Source: SB21 sp964415295
Lineage (GTDB): Bacteria; CLD3; SB21
Direction of reading: 5' to 3'
Assembly (NCBI GenBank): GCA_964415295.1
Contig: CAYPYN010000005.1
Span: 186,001 to 250,000 of the forward strand
Length of the DNA: 64,000 bases
Below, in pieces: positions 45,086 through 55,239 of the stretch; position 1 is the stretch's first letter; each line of letters begins with the position of its first letter. The notes under the pieces were generated by a model. That model saw only the letters and a program-made list of their open reading frames with translations, made no database searches and was not told the DNA's origin. The position numbers and the translations under genes are program-made.

Positions 45086-47473
45086 ATGAATAGATTTTTC
45101 ACCTTCATTGCTGTTCTGCTCAGTGTTTCAGCGATGGCCGTGGCTCAGAGCGGAGATGAGGATTTTAAGACGGGCGTCGCCGCTTATGAAAATGGACTTT
45201 ACGAGCAAGCGGTCAATTCTTTCAATGCCGCCCTGACGGCTTTTACGGCCGGGCAGAACAAAGCCAAAATGGCCGACGCCAATAATTATCTGGGCTTGCT
45301 TCATCAGGTACTTAACCAGCACGCCAAAGCCACGGGTTATTTTAATGAAGCGGTTACGCTGTTCCTCCAAAGCAATAATAAATCGGGAGCTGCCAGCGCT
45401 TTGGCCAATTGGGGTATTTCGTCTTTCCGCGTAAAAGAAGCGGAACGCAGGCAGCAAAAACAAAAACTCACACTGGATGATATCGGCAAGATCATTGCGT
45501 TCCATACCAAAGCCATGCAGTACCATGAGCAATTGAAAGACAAGGTCGGCGTCGGTAACGATCTCAATAATATCGCCACGATGTATTTTGAAGGTGAGTT
45601 CTATGATGAAGCGGCGGAATATCTCAATAAAGCATTGAAACTGCATACCGAGATCAATTCCAAAGGCGGTATCGCGTACGACCTTGCCAATATGGCCAGG
45701 CTGAATATGAAGACCGGCGATCAGGCGAGCGCACTCAAGCTTTATCAACGAAGCGCGGGTATCCTCGAGGAAATCGGCGACCGGGAAGGATTGTGGAGAA
45801 CGTATTCTTTCATTGGAACGCTCTACGAGAGTTCCATGAAGGAAAGCGAAATCCTGGGCGATGAAAAGACCGCGGCGGCCAACCGGCAGAAGGCCATAGA
45901 TGCTTTGAAAAAATCCGTAGATCACATCGAAAGCCTGCGGGGCAATTTCACCAACAAAGAATTCTTCGACAGTTTTCTCAAAGACAAAAACCCGGTCTAC
46001 AAAAAGCTGATCTCCTTACTGAAGAAATCGGGTAACAATGCCGAAGCCCTGCAGTACATCGAACGCAGCAAAGCCAAGATGTCCAACGATGTTTTGAATG
46101 CGAATAAGATCCAGGTCACCGATAAAACGCAGCAAAAACAGTTAGACCAGATTCAGGACTTGCAGAAAAAGAATGAAGAACTGCAAAAGCAGTTAGCCGA
46201 GGAAAAAGCCAAACCGGCTGATAAACAGGATGTAGCCAAGATCGATAATCTCAGTAAGTCGCTGACACAGAGCCAGGGCGATTTTAATGCGCTTATGATC
46301 GACCTGGAAACCAAATATCCTAATATCTATCAAGTGATCAAGGTTGACCCCATTCAGCTCAGCGACATTCAAAAGCAATTGTCGGACGATGTGGTCCTGC
46401 TTGAGTACTTCCCGGCGGATGATGCTTTGTATATCTTTATGATAACCAGGGACAAGATCGAAGCCAAATCGGTTCCTGTGGCCAATACGACTATTGATTC
46501 GCTGGTCAATAAATTCCGTTACTATATCAGCGACGTGACCTCGTTGATGAAGCGCGGAAGATTTGATACAAAGATGGCCAACTGGAAGCCCGGCGGCGAC
46601 GCGCGTTTCTACGAGCGGCATTCCAAACCCCTGCGGGACATCATGGTACAATTGTATGATTACCTGATCCTGCCTGTTTGGGACAACATCAAGGACGATA
46701 AATACACAACCGTCACGGTCATTCCGGCGGCCAGTTTGTATTATGTTCCGTTCCAGTGTCTTGCGACAGAAACTCAGGATGGTGATATACGCTTTCTTAT
46801 TGAGAAAAAGTCCGTCAACTACCTTACAGCTGCTACTTTGATGGATCTTGTCTCTAAGAAAAAACCCAAACAGATTTCGAACGTGCTCGTTTTCGGTAAT
46901 CCGGATGGAAGCTTACCGGGCGCCGAGGAAGAAGCCAAGGTTATTCAGGCCTCTTACTCCAACGCCAAATTGTACAAGAACCTTGAAGCCACTAAGGACA
47001 AAGCCAAAGAGCTGGCCGGTACCACCGATATCGTTCATTTTGCAACGCACGGATTCCTGTCCAGCGACGAGCCCCAGAAGTCGTTCTTGCTGATGGCTCC
47101 CAACGCGGCTAAGAACGAGGACGATAAACTGACCATCAGCGAGATACTGCGGCTGCCTTTGAAAGATGCCAATCAGCTGATCGTTCTCTCGGCCTGTAAC
47201 ACTTCCATGGGTAAGAGCGCGACGGGAGTAGAACTGATCAGTTTATCCAGAGCTTTTGCCGTTGCGGGAGCACCCACGACGGTCGCGACGCTGTGGCCTG
47301 TTGACGATGAATCCACAAAAATTATCATGATCAATTTCTATGATGGCTTGAAGAAAGGCCTGACCAAGGCCGAGGCGATGCGCCAGGCGCAGATCGCGCT
47401 GATCAAGAAAGGCGATTTTCACATTCATCCTTTCTTCTGGGCGCCGTATGTAATGATCGGCAATCCGAAGTAA
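45086..47473 (+). CDS. Exported TPR-CHAT protein, caspase-like protease
   Basis: The 795-residue protein has a signal peptide (to AVAQ, about residue 20), TPR repeats (about 25-290), a coiled coil (about 335-395) and a C-terminal CHAT domain. The His-Cys pair of CHAT proteases is present: H655 in HFATHGF and C704 in LSACNTS, so it is likely active. CHAT proteases usually work in the cytoplasm; an exported copy is less usual. The gene lies within the LPP20 set, suggesting that it processes or is controlled by those proteins. I use the ATG at 45086 with AAAGG at 9 bases; 45080 is possible. Confidence 0.85.
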   Translation: MNRFFTFIAVLLSVSAMAVAQSGDEDFKTGVAAYENGLYEQAVNSFNAALTAFTAGQNKAKMADANNYLGLLHQVLNQHAKATGYFNEAVTLFLQSNNKSGAASALANWGISSFRVKEAERRQQKQKLTLDDIGKIIAFHTKAMQYHEQLKDKVGVGNDLNNIATMYFEGEFYDEAAEYLNKALKLHTEINSKGGIAYDLANMARLNMKTGDQASALKLYQRSAGILEEIGDREGLWRTYSFIGTLYESSMKESEILGDEKTAAANRQKAIDALKKSVDHIESLRGNFTNKEFFDSFLKDKNPVYKKLISLLKKSGNNAEALQYIERSKAKMSNDVLNANKIQVTDKTQQKQLDQIQDLQKKNEELQKQLAEEKAKPADKQDVAKIDNLSKSLTQSQGDFNALMIDLETKYPNIYQVIKVDPIQLSDIQKQLSDDVVLLEYFPADDALYIFMITRDKIEAKSVPVANTTIDSLVNKFRYYISDVTSLMKRGRFDTKMANWKPGGDARFYERHSKPLRDIMVQLYDYLILPVWDNIKDDKYTTVTVIPAASLYYVPFQCLATETQDGDIRFLIEKKSVNYLTAATLMDLVSKKKPKQISNVLVFGNPDGSLPGAEEEAKVIQASYSNAKLYKNLEATKDKAKELAGTTDIVHFATHGFLSSDEPQKSFLLMAPNAAKNEDDKLTISEILRLPLKDANQLIVLSACNTSMGKSATGVELISLSRAFAVAGAPTTVATLWPVDDESTKIIMINFYDGLKKGLTKAEAMRQAQIALIKKGDFHIHPFFWAPYVMIGNPK

Positions 47474-47499
47474 CTATCTATCCGCAAGCTATATTTAAT

Positions 47500-47528
47500 C
47501 CCCGAAAGACTTCTTTCGGGGATTTTTT
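47500..47528 (+). terminator. Terminator after the CHAT gene
   Basis: CCCCGAAAG (47500-47508), loop ACTT, CTTTCGGGG (47513-47521), then TTTTTT. Confidence 0.92.
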
Positions 47529-47588
47529 GTTGTAATCATCCGCCAAAAGGTCTAAATTTTTACGTTCATTCCTTCACGGAGGTGCATC

Positions 47589-48986
47589 ATGAAAATAAGA
47601 CTTGTCATTTTCGCCCTTATCCTGATTTCTTCCTTGGCGACCGCCCAGGAAAAAACCAAAATTTCCGTCTTTCCTTTTCTTAATAAGAACGAGCGCGCCG
47701 ACGACTGGCTGACGTACGGTTTAAGTTATCTGATCACTGAAAGTATTTCCAACAGCGGAATTTTTGAAAGCGTTCCGCAGGAGATGGTCTACAAGGCTGT
47801 TTCCGATCCCGATATTCATTTACTTTCTGCGATGGAAGGCCGTCCGGATCCTTCATTGACCAAGTATTCTTCCGGTTGGAATGCCCAAGTGTTTATCGTA
47901 GGCAATTTCAGCGCGGCGTCGGATTCAATAACTGTACACTTGCGTATTTGTGATCTCACCCAAAGCCTTTGCGGTTCTCCTGTTGTCGTTAAAGGAGGCT
48001 ATCGGGATTACAGGTCTTTTTATTTTTTCGCAAGCAACATGATGGGATCGGTCTATAGTGAGCTGAAGCGGATCAGCCCGGCAATTACGGAAAAAGCCGT
48101 TTCTTCCTCTCTGGACAAGACACGGCAGTTATGCGCTGACTACGATGGTTATAAAACATTTATCAAAAGCTGGATGGCTCTGCGAAATTATGAGAACGGG
48201 TTGAGCGCCGTCGAGTCCGAAGATTTGGATGGTGCCATTAAGCTCTTCGAGACTGCCCGATCCCTGGATGAAGGAAACATTCTCTCAATACCCGCCAATT
48301 TGTCCAAAGCCTACGTCCTGAGAGGTAACGCCTTTTTTGCCCAATCCAAATTGGATGAAGCCGGACAGGACTACGCGTCGGCGACCGTTATACAACCTGA
48401 AAACAGTGACGCTTATTACAATCTCGGTAATGTCTATAAAGCCAAAAACGATTTTGATAACGCTATCGTCAATTACGGCCGAAGCCTGGAACTTGATCCG
48501 GCAAAATACGAAGCCTGTATCAACACGGGTTATATTTATCTCTCTCAGGGAAATTTCTCCGACGCCATTACTTCTTATGGAAAGGCGCTTTCGATCCGTC
48601 CTTCCGATGCCAATACTCATTATTATCTTGGGGTTGCTTACGATAACAAAGGCCTCACGGACAGCGCGATCTCTCATTACCGCCGAGCAGTGGAAATCAA
48701 TCCTTCTCTGGCCGGCGCCCATCTTAATTTGGGAATTTTGCTGAAACAACAAAAAGATCTGGCCGGCGCGAGAAAAGCTTATGAAGCCGCCGTAGCCTCT
48801 GATCCGGGTAACGCTCTTGCGCACCGCAATCTGGGTATTCTGCTCATGAACGACAAGAATGAATATGCCTCCGCGGCCGAACATCTCCAGAAAAGTCTCG
48901 ACCTTGACCCGGCACAGGATGATGCGGCCGTCATCAAAAAGAATATCGGAATCTTAAAGAAGAAATCGGGAAAAAAGAAAAAATAG
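47589..48986 (+). CDS. Exported FlgT/CsgG-like plus TPR protein
   Basis: The 465-residue protein has a signal peptide (to TAQE), an alpha/beta domain like CsgG/FlgT or TolB N-terminal folds (residues 22-150: KISVFPFLNKNERADDW, then AQVFIVGNF) and seven or so TPR repeats (from about 205), ending in a Lys-rich tail. The TPR units show the W/Y-L-G-Y-A-x-A-P pattern (NLGNVYKAKNDFDNAIVNY). A GGAGGTG precedes the ATG. It closes the envelope cluster and is followed by a terminator. Confidence 0.78.
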   Translation: MKIRLVIFALILISSLATAQEKTKISVFPFLNKNERADDWLTYGLSYLITESISNSGIFESVPQEMVYKAVSDPDIHLLSAMEGRPDPSLTKYSSGWNAQVFIVGNFSAASDSITVHLRICDLTQSLCGSPVVVKGGYRDYRSFYFFASNMMGSVYSELKRISPAITEKAVSSSLDKTRQLCADYDGYKTFIKSWMALRNYENGLSAVESEDLDGAIKLFETARSLDEGNILSIPANLSKAYVLRGNAFFAQSKLDEAGQDYASATVIQPENSDAYYNLGNVYKAKNDFDNAIVNYGRSLELDPAKYEACINTGYIYLSQGNFSDAITSYGKALSIRPSDANTHYYLGVAYDNKGLTDSAISHYRRAVEINPSLAGAHLNLGILLKQQKDLAGARKAYEAAVASDPGNALAHRNLGILLMNDKNEYASAAEHLQKSLDLDPAQDDAAVIKKNIGILKKKSGKKKK

Positions 48987-49003
48987 GTTGATGCGATCCG
49001 AAG

Positions 49004-49030
49004 AGCCCCGCCTTTCGCGGGGCTTTTTTG
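49004..49030 (+). terminator. Terminator after the TPR gene
   Basis: AGCCCCGC (49004-49011), loop CTTTC, GCGGGGCT (49017-49024), then a T run. Confidence 0.92.
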
Positions 49031-49097
49031 TAAGCCGACTTGCTATTAAACGGCCTGCTTAATATATTGTCCCGCCAAATCAACGCAATAATCCAGC

Positions 49098-52025
49098 ATG
49101 ACTTTATCTCTTTTTGACACCCAACCTTCACGCAATGTTTCCGTCAGGGAGCCCGATTCGTCTTCCACTGCATTTAAAGATAAGATCGTGGTTCGCGGCG
49201 CGCGTGTACATAATCTCAAGAATGTCGACATTGAAATCCCGAGGAACAAACTGACCGTGATCACCGGCTTGTCGGGATCGGGAAAATCGTCGTTGGCCTT
49301 TGATACGATTTACGCGGAAGGCCAGAGACGTTATGTGGAATCGCTTTCGGCTTACGCGCGCCAATTTCTCAACATGATGGAGAAACCGGACGTCGATCTG
49401 GTGGACGGATTAAGCCCCGCGATCAGTATCGAGCAGAAGACGGCCAGCCGCAACCCGCGTTCTACCGTCGGCACGGTCACAGAAATCTACGATTATCTTC
49501 GACTCCTTTACGCCAAGATCGCTACGCCGTATTGTTATAGCTGCGGAAACGAAATAAAGAAACAAACCCGCGATCAGATCATCGATGCGATTATGAGACA
49601 TAAGGCAGGGACGAGGATCATGGTCATGGCTCCGGTCGTCAGAGGGCGAAAGGGTCACTACAAGGAATTGTTCGCAAAGCTGAAAAAGAGCGGGTTTGTT
49701 CGGGTTCGCATAGACGGCGAGATCAAAGAACTTGAGAGCGTTGAAAAGGTCTCCCGGTATCACATTCACAATATCGAAGTAGTGGTGGATCGATTGGAGC
49801 TGGAAGGAAAAGTTCACCAGCGGCTGATCGACTCTGTAGAGCAGGCGCTGGAACTTGGTGAAGGTGTGATGATGATACGTGTGCTGGAAGAAAGCAAACC
49901 TTCTAAGGGGCAGGATATCACTTACAGCCAGCATCTCGCGTGCCTTGACTGCGGTATCAGTTATGAAGAGCCTTTCCCAAAAGCTTTTTCTTTCAACAGC
50001 CCTTACGGAGCCTGCCCTTCCTGTGAAGGTTTGGGCGTCATACGTGAAATCGATGAGGACCTGGTTATTCCGGATCGTCGACTGTCCATAAGGCAGGGCG
50101 CTATCAAAGCTTACGATAATCCGAAAACGGAGACCTGGTTCTATCTGCAAATGGAATCTATTCTGAAGTCATTCAATTACGATTTTGATACGCCCATCCA
50201 AAAACTTCCGGCCAAGGTATACGACACCCTCATGCATGGCACCGGAAAACTCAAACACAATTTCTTTTATTATTCCGGAAACAAGAAGAAAAATTATAAA
50301 GGCGCTTATAAAGGCGTCGTCGGGATCATTCGGCATTATTTCGAATCCACGACTTCAGACCAGATACGCAACTGGGCTGAAGAATTTATGTCTGAAAAAA
50401 TTTGCCCCACCTGCAACGGCGGCCGTTTGAAAAAGGAAGCGCTCTCTTATAAGATCGGAGAACTCAACATACACGCTGCGGTCAATCTGTCGGTTTCCGA
50501 AGCGGCCGATTTTTTCTCATCGGTCAAATTACCCGAACGTTTGACAAAGATCGGGTCGCCAATTCTAAAGGAGATCAACGAACGGCTGGGTTTTTTGCTT
50601 AAAGTTGGTCTCGAATATCTCACGCTCGACCGTTCGGCCCGTACGCTGTCCGGTGGCGAATCTCAAAGAATCCGCCTGGCCACTCAGGTCGGTTCTCAGC
50701 TGGTCGGCGTTCTGTACATTCTCGACGAACCCAGTATCGGCCTTCATCAGCGCGATAATCAAAAGCTGATCGATGCCTTAGCCGATCTTCGCGACCTGGG
50801 TAATACGGTCATTGTGGTCGAACACGATCGCGATACGATGGAACATGCCGATCATCTTATCGATCTCGGTCCCGGCGCGGGCAGACTGGGCGGAACCGTT
50901 GTAGCTGAAGGACGTCCTTCCGATTTTATCCGTTTTCCTCATTCCGTGACCGGTGCCTATATTAGAAACGATCGACGCATCGAGGTTCCCGGACAACGGC
51001 GAGCCGGTAATGGTAAGAAGATCGTACTCAGGAGTTCCAGCGGCAATAACCTTCGCCATGTCGACCTCGAGATCCCTCTCGGCAAGCTTATCTGTATTAC
51101 CGGCGTAAGCGGTTCCGGTAAAAGTTCCCTCATCAATGAAACCTTGTACCGCATTCTGGCCAGACATTTTTATCAGGCTACGACGGCTCCGCTTCCATAT
51201 AAATCCATATCCGGTCTTGATGAAATCGATAAGGTCATTGATATCGATCAATCAGCTATAGGACGTACGCCGCGGAGCAATCCGGCAACTTATACGAATC
51301 TTTTCTCTCTGATCCGCGATCTGTACGCCAGTCTTCCGGAATCCAAAGTCAGAGGCTATAAAGTCGGCCGCTTCAGTTTCAATGTCACCGGCGGGCGCTG
51401 CGAAGAATGCCAGGGCGCGGGTCTGAAAAAAATCGAAATGAATTTTCTCCCGGATGTGTATGTGCATTGCGAAACGTGTGAGGGCAAACGTTACAACCGT
51501 GAAACCCTGGAGATCCGTTACCGGAACAAGAACATTTCCGAGGTTCTGGAAATGACGGTAGCCGAAGCTTTGGAGTTTTTCGATGCGGTTCCCAACATTA
51601 AACGTAAACTTCAGACGCTGCACGACGTCGGACTGGACTATATTCACTTAGGTCAGCAGGCAACCACCTTGTCCGGCGGTGAAGCCCAACGCGTCAAACT
51701 CGCCGAAGAGTTATCTAAGACAAGCACGGGGAAGACCTTGTACATTCTCGATGAGCCCACCACGGGCCTGCATTTTGAAGACATCAAAATGCTGATGAAC
51801 GTCCTGGGACAGCTGGTTGACAAGGGCAATACCGTCATAATCATCGAACACAACATGGACGTTATCAAGTGTTGTGACTGGATCATCGATCTCGGACCCG
51901 AAGGAGGTAAGAACGGCGGCGACATCATTGCAGCGGGAACTCCGGAGGATCTGATCAAGGTTAAAGCCTCTTACACAGGGCAATTTCTGAAAAAAGAACT
52001 GGGTCGGAGTCCCCGTTCCAATTAA
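49098..52025 (+). CDS. uvrA: Excinuclease ABC subunit A
   Basis: The 975-residue protein has two ABC ATPase halves, each with Walker A (GLSGSGKSSLAF near 53; GVSGSGKSSLIN near 673), ABC signatures (LSGGESQR, LSGGEAQR) and zinc-finger Cys pairs (CLDC/CPSC, CEEC/CETC). It is the damage-recognition subunit of nucleotide excision repair. N-terminus starts with about 27 extra residues before the conserved VRGARVHNLKNVD. Length is within the usual 940-980. Confidence 0.97.
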   Translation: MTLSLFDTQPSRNVSVREPDSSSTAFKDKIVVRGARVHNLKNVDIEIPRNKLTVITGLSGSGKSSLAFDTIYAEGQRRYVESLSAYARQFLNMMEKPDVDLVDGLSPAISIEQKTASRNPRSTVGTVTEIYDYLRLLYAKIATPYCYSCGNEIKKQTRDQIIDAIMRHKAGTRIMVMAPVVRGRKGHYKELFAKLKKSGFVRVRIDGEIKELESVEKVSRYHIHNIEVVVDRLELEGKVHQRLIDSVEQALELGEGVMMIRVLEESKPSKGQDITYSQHLACLDCGISYEEPFPKAFSFNSPYGACPSCEGLGVIREIDEDLVIPDRRLSIRQGAIKAYDNPKTETWFYLQMESILKSFNYDFDTPIQKLPAKVYDTLMHGTGKLKHNFFYYSGNKKKNYKGAYKGVVGIIRHYFESTTSDQIRNWAEEFMSEKICPTCNGGRLKKEALSYKIGELNIHAAVNLSVSEAADFFSSVKLPERLTKIGSPILKEINERLGFLLKVGLEYLTLDRSARTLSGGESQRIRLATQVGSQLVGVLYILDEPSIGLHQRDNQKLIDALADLRDLGNTVIVVEHDRDTMEHADHLIDLGPGAGRLGGTVVAEGRPSDFIRFPHSVTGAYIRNDRRIEVPGQRRAGNGKKIVLRSSSGNNLRHVDLEIPLGKLICITGVSGSGKSSLINETLYRILARHFYQATTAPLPYKSISGLDEIDKVIDIDQSAIGRTPRSNPATYTNLFSLIRDLYASLPESKVRGYKVGRFSFNVTGGRCEECQGAGLKKIEMNFLPDVYVHCETCEGKRYNRETLEIRYRNKNISEVLEMTVAEALEFFDAVPNIKRKLQTLHDVGLDYIHLGQQATTLSGGEAQRVKLAEELSKTSTGKTLYILDEPTTGLHFEDIKMLMNVLGQLVDKGNTVIIIEHNMDVIKCCDWIIDLGPEGGKNGGDIIAAGTPEDLIKVKASYTGQFLKKELGRSPRSN

Positions 52026-52065
52026 TGATTGATACAATATCGTGAATTATTTACATTATTAGGTT

Positions 52066-53091
52066 ATGGAAGAAATCATTTATAAAACAGAGAACGGAAA
52101 CGTTCGGGTCGTTGAGAAAATGCTCGTCAGTAAACTTTTTGACGACCTGCGTGAGAAAATGCATTTTGACATGCTGGTGACCGACGGACTCGAATCGCGG
52201 TATTTCAGTCAGCGCGACCTTCACCGGCCGGGACTCGCGCTAGCCGGATTTGTCGAGCTTTTCACACACGAAAAGATCCAAATATTAGGTAATACGGAGA
52301 ATTACTATCTGCTGAGCCTTTCGGAATCGGAGCTGAAAAACTCTCTGCAGAAGGTTTTTCAGTTCGATATGCCCTGCATCATTATCACCAACGGAAACAA
52401 AGTGATCCCCCAGGTGCTGGAACTTTGTAAAAAGAAGTCGATTCCTTTGGCTGTTACTAATTTTTCCTCAACCGACGCCATCCATCTTATCACGGGCTAC
52501 CTTGATGAAGTGTTTGCGCCGGAGATATCCATGCACGGCTCGATGGTGGACGTTTACGGCATCGGTATGATGTTCACGGGTAAGAGCGGCATCGGCAAAA
52601 GCGAGATCACACTGGATCTTGTGGAGAGGGGTCACCGCATGGTGGCCGACGATACCGTGAAGATCAAGCGGTTTTCTGAGAATATTCTTATGGCCAGCGG
52701 CCATGACAAATTAAGGCATTTTATAGAAATTCGCGGCGTCGGTATTCTGGATGTCAGAGAGATGTTCGGTATCCGGGCCGTACGCGTACAAAAGCGACTG
52801 GAAGTTCAGGTCGATCTGCATTTGTGGGACGGTAAAGAGGAATACGAGCGTCTGGGTTTGGATGAACAAAAAGGAAAGATCCTCAATGTGGATATTCCGA
52901 TCGTGAAGCTTCCGATCTATCCCGGCAAGAATATTACCGTCATTGCCGAAGCCATTGCGCTGAATCTTCTGCTGAAGATCTATGGATACGATGCCGCCAA
53001 AGAGTTCAGCGACAAGCTCATGAACGAGATCAAGACCAAGAACGAACGCCTGAAAAATCTCCGGGCTTTTACGGAGAAAGATTTTGAATGA
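52066..53091 (+). CDS. hprK: HPr kinase/phosphorylase
   Basis: The 341-residue protein has the HprK N-domain (residues 1-140) and a kinase domain with the P-loop GKSGIGKSE and the following VADD and EIRGVGILDV stretches that define the family. It phosphorylates HPr on a serine in Firmicutes; in Gram-negative bacteria it usually serves PTS-linked regulation. No HPr gene is in view. The downstream MCE gene starts 21 bases after the stop. Confidence 0.93.
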   Translation: MEEIIYKTENGNVRVVEKMLVSKLFDDLREKMHFDMLVTDGLESRYFSQRDLHRPGLALAGFVELFTHEKIQILGNTENYYLLSLSESELKNSLQKVFQFDMPCIIITNGNKVIPQVLELCKKKSIPLAVTNFSSTDAIHLITGYLDEVFAPEISMHGSMVDVYGIGMMFTGKSGIGKSEITLDLVERGHRMVADDTVKIKRFSENILMASGHDKLRHFIEIRGVGILDVREMFGIRAVRVQKRLEVQVDLHLWDGKEEYERLGLDEQKGKILNVDIPIVKLPIYPGKNITVIAEAIALNLLLKIYGYDAAKEFSDKLMNEIKTKNERLKNLRAFTEKDFE

Positions 53092-53112
53092 ACCGATAAC
53101 AGCGAGGCTTGA

Positions 53113-54015
53113 TTGAACGACACCAGAGTCTTAGAGATCAAAGTAGGTATTACCATTTTGGTCGGCATGACCTTATTCGTGCTGGGCATAGTATGGCTGA
53201 AAGGAATCACGTTTAAGCCCAATACGTTCGAGACCACCATTATTTTCCGCAATACGGCCGGCTTGCAGATCGGTGATGCGGTGACGGTGAGCGGATTGAA
53301 AGTCGGCAAAGTAACGGATATCAATCTGGAAGCCGACTCCGTGATCGTGTATGTGAGTTTATCCAATTCCGTCACCCTTCAGGCCGACGCTGCCGCAACC
53401 ATCACGAGTGTTGATTTTTTCGGCGGTAAGAGGATTGAACTTACCACCGGAAAATCGAATAAAGGATTCGATCTGACCAAGCGCCTTTACGGTTCGCGCG
53501 AGCCCGACCTCACGGAATTGACAAGCCAGCTGAGGGAAATCGCCAGCGACGTCAAAGGTACGTTGGAAAAAGTGGACAGCGTATTGATCGGAGTCAACAG
53601 CTTTGTCGGCGACAAATCGGTCATCGCTTCTCTGAAAAAAGCCGTCTACAATATGGATTCAACGACCGCTCATCTGAAACTGATCGTCAATAAAAGCGAC
53701 CTCAAAATCGACTCCATCCTGACACGCCTGGCCACATCCACAAAGGTGCTTAGAAACGTCGTTCAGAAAACGGACGTGCGCCTGGACACAACGTTTGATA
53801 ATATCGCTTTGGTTACGTCCAATATCGAGCGCGTCACATCCTCTTTGGACAGCATCGTAAACCAGGTTCGCAGCGGAGAAGGCAATCTGGGCAAGATGAT
53901 CTACGACGAATCTTTGTACCTCAGACTGAATAACGCCGCCGCGCAATTCGATTCGCTCGTAACCATCGTTCGCCAAAAGGGCGTAAAAGTTGACATTAAA
54001 CTTTTCGGCGACTAA
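53113..54015 (+). CDS. mlaD: MCE/MlaD-family lipid transport protein
   Basis: The 300-residue protein has one N-terminal membrane helix (about 8-28) and one MCE domain (about 38-120: FRNTAGLQIGDAVTVSGLKVGKV), followed by a helical tail with repeated Asp/Ser/Val. It should be the substrate-binding ring of an ABC-type phospholipid transporter. The start codon is a TTG at 53113, directly after an in-frame stop; the conserved N-terminus (VLEIKVGITILVG) supports it. Mla permease and ATPase genes are not beside it on the right. Confidence 0.85.
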   Translation: MNDTRVLEIKVGITILVGMTLFVLGIVWLKGITFKPNTFETTIIFRNTAGLQIGDAVTVSGLKVGKVTDINLEADSVIVYVSLSNSVTLQADAAATITSVDFFGGKRIELTTGKSNKGFDLTKRLYGSREPDLTELTSQLREIASDVKGTLEKVDSVLIGVNSFVGDKSVIASLKKAVYNMDSTTAHLKLIVNKSDLKIDSILTRLATSTKVLRNVVQKTDVRLDTTFDNIALVTSNIERVTSSLDSIVNQVRSGEGNLGKMIYDESLYLRLNNAAAQFDSLVTIVRQKGVKVDIKLFGD

Positions 54016-54041
54016 GCGCGTCTCATAAATCCTTACCGATC

Positions 54042-54779
54042 ATGGAAAATTTTGCGCTTCCTTTCTTTCTCAGCCTCACTTCCGGCCTGATCATCATGCT
54101 CGGCGGATGGATCTTTTCATCCAAACATACGTGGGAAGAAAAGCATCTGGATCTTTTCATCGCGCTCGGTGCCGGATATATCCTGGCGGTCGCTTTCCTC
54201 GACATGATACCTGAGGCGGTCGGTGCCAGTTCGTACTCCATGCACTTCGTGATCGTCGGATATTTAGTGGTTCACCTGTTTGAACATGTTTTCACGCCGC
54301 ATTTTCATTACGGAGAAGAAACGCATCAGCATTTGGTCTCTCATATCGTCAGCACGACGGCCTTGATCGGACTGATGGTGCACAACTTCTTCAGCGGGGT
54401 CGCCATCGGATCCGGCATGCTCACCAGCGAGTCTATAGGGTGGATCATTTTTATTGGAACGGTTCTTCACAAACTTCCCGAAGGCTTCACGATCTCTTCT
54501 ATTATGTTTGCCTCGCATCATCTCAAGCGCTACGCGATCATGGGTACGGTGCTTCTGGCCCTGAGTTCCGTCATGGGCACCCTTCTGGTTTATCTGTTTC
54601 AGAACAAAGACTGGTTCTTCAAAGATTTTGCTCTTGCTATGTCGGCAGGTACTTTTATTCACGTGGCCACTACGGACCTTATTCCGAGGATCAATGATTC
54701 CCACCAGCGTTGGATGCCGGTCATGGTGTTCATCGGGGTCGGATTATTCCTGATCAGTTCATTGATCCTTCGGCATTGA
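54042..54779 (+). CDS. ZIP-family metal transporter
   Basis: The 245-residue inner-membrane protein has about eight membrane helices and the ZIP helix 4 and 5 motifs MVHNFFSGVAIGSG and LHKLPEGFTIS, with His and Glu that bind Zn2+ or Fe2+. A His-rich loop (HVFTPHFHYGEETHQH near 83-98) lies between helices 3 and 4, as is typical. Such proteins import divalent metals. The exact metal is not evident. Confidence 0.88.
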   Translation: MENFALPFFLSLTSGLIIMLGGWIFSSKHTWEEKHLDLFIALGAGYILAVAFLDMIPEAVGASSYSMHFVIVGYLVVHLFEHVFTPHFHYGEETHQHLVSHIVSTTALIGLMVHNFFSGVAIGSGMLTSESIGWIIFIGTVLHKLPEGFTISSIMFASHHLKRYAIMGTVLLALSSVMGTLLVYLFQNKDWFFKDFALAMSAGTFIHVATTDLIPRINDSHQRWMPVMVFIGVGLFLISSLILRH

Positions 54780-54870
54780 GAAGACCTTTTTCCATCCGGT
54801 CATTCGCCGGGTGACACCAGAAAACGGCTATTAAAATCCGAATCATTCATAAAGAAAACCAGAGGTAGTC

Positions 54871-55236
54871 ATGAAAAAGATCACCGCTCTATTTTCCGTA
54901 CTTCTTTTCTTTGGCGTTGCCTTGTATACCATGGTAAGCTGTCAGACCAATCGGCCAAAGAATCTGAAGGTGCTTCGGGACAAAGACATGACGCGGGCGG
55001 AAATGAAAGAATTTATGCGTAATTATACTCTCTCACTCGGGGTGGAGTGCGAGTATTGCCACAACACAGACGACTATGCGAGCGATGAAAAAAAGGAGAA
55101 GGATATCGCGCGGGAAATGATCAAACTGGTCTATACTCTCAACGATTCCTATTTCAAAAATGCCAAAGAGGAGATCAATTGTTATACCTGTCATCGCGGG
55201 CAGGTTCAGACAAAGAATATCCCGCCCGGATTATGA
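54871..55236 (+). CDS. Small dihaem c-type cytochrome lipoprotein
   Basis: The 121-residue protein has a lipoprotein signal (MVSCQ, Cys24) and two haem sites, CEYCH (60-64) and CYTCH (104-108). The short chain around them resembles half of the photosynthetic reaction-centre cytochrome subunit family (MKEFMRNYTLSLGVECEYCH shape), a fold found in many non-phototrophs. It sits on the periplasmic side as an electron carrier. It ends 3 bases before the convergent pseudouridine synthase stop. Confidence 0.85.
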   Translation: MKKITALFSVLLFFGVALYTMVSCQTNRPKNLKVLRDKDMTRAEMKEFMRNYTLSLGVECEYCHNTDDYASDEKKEKDIAREMIKLVYTLNDSYFKNAKEEINCYTCHRGQVQTKNIPPGL

Positions 55237-55239
55237 TCG

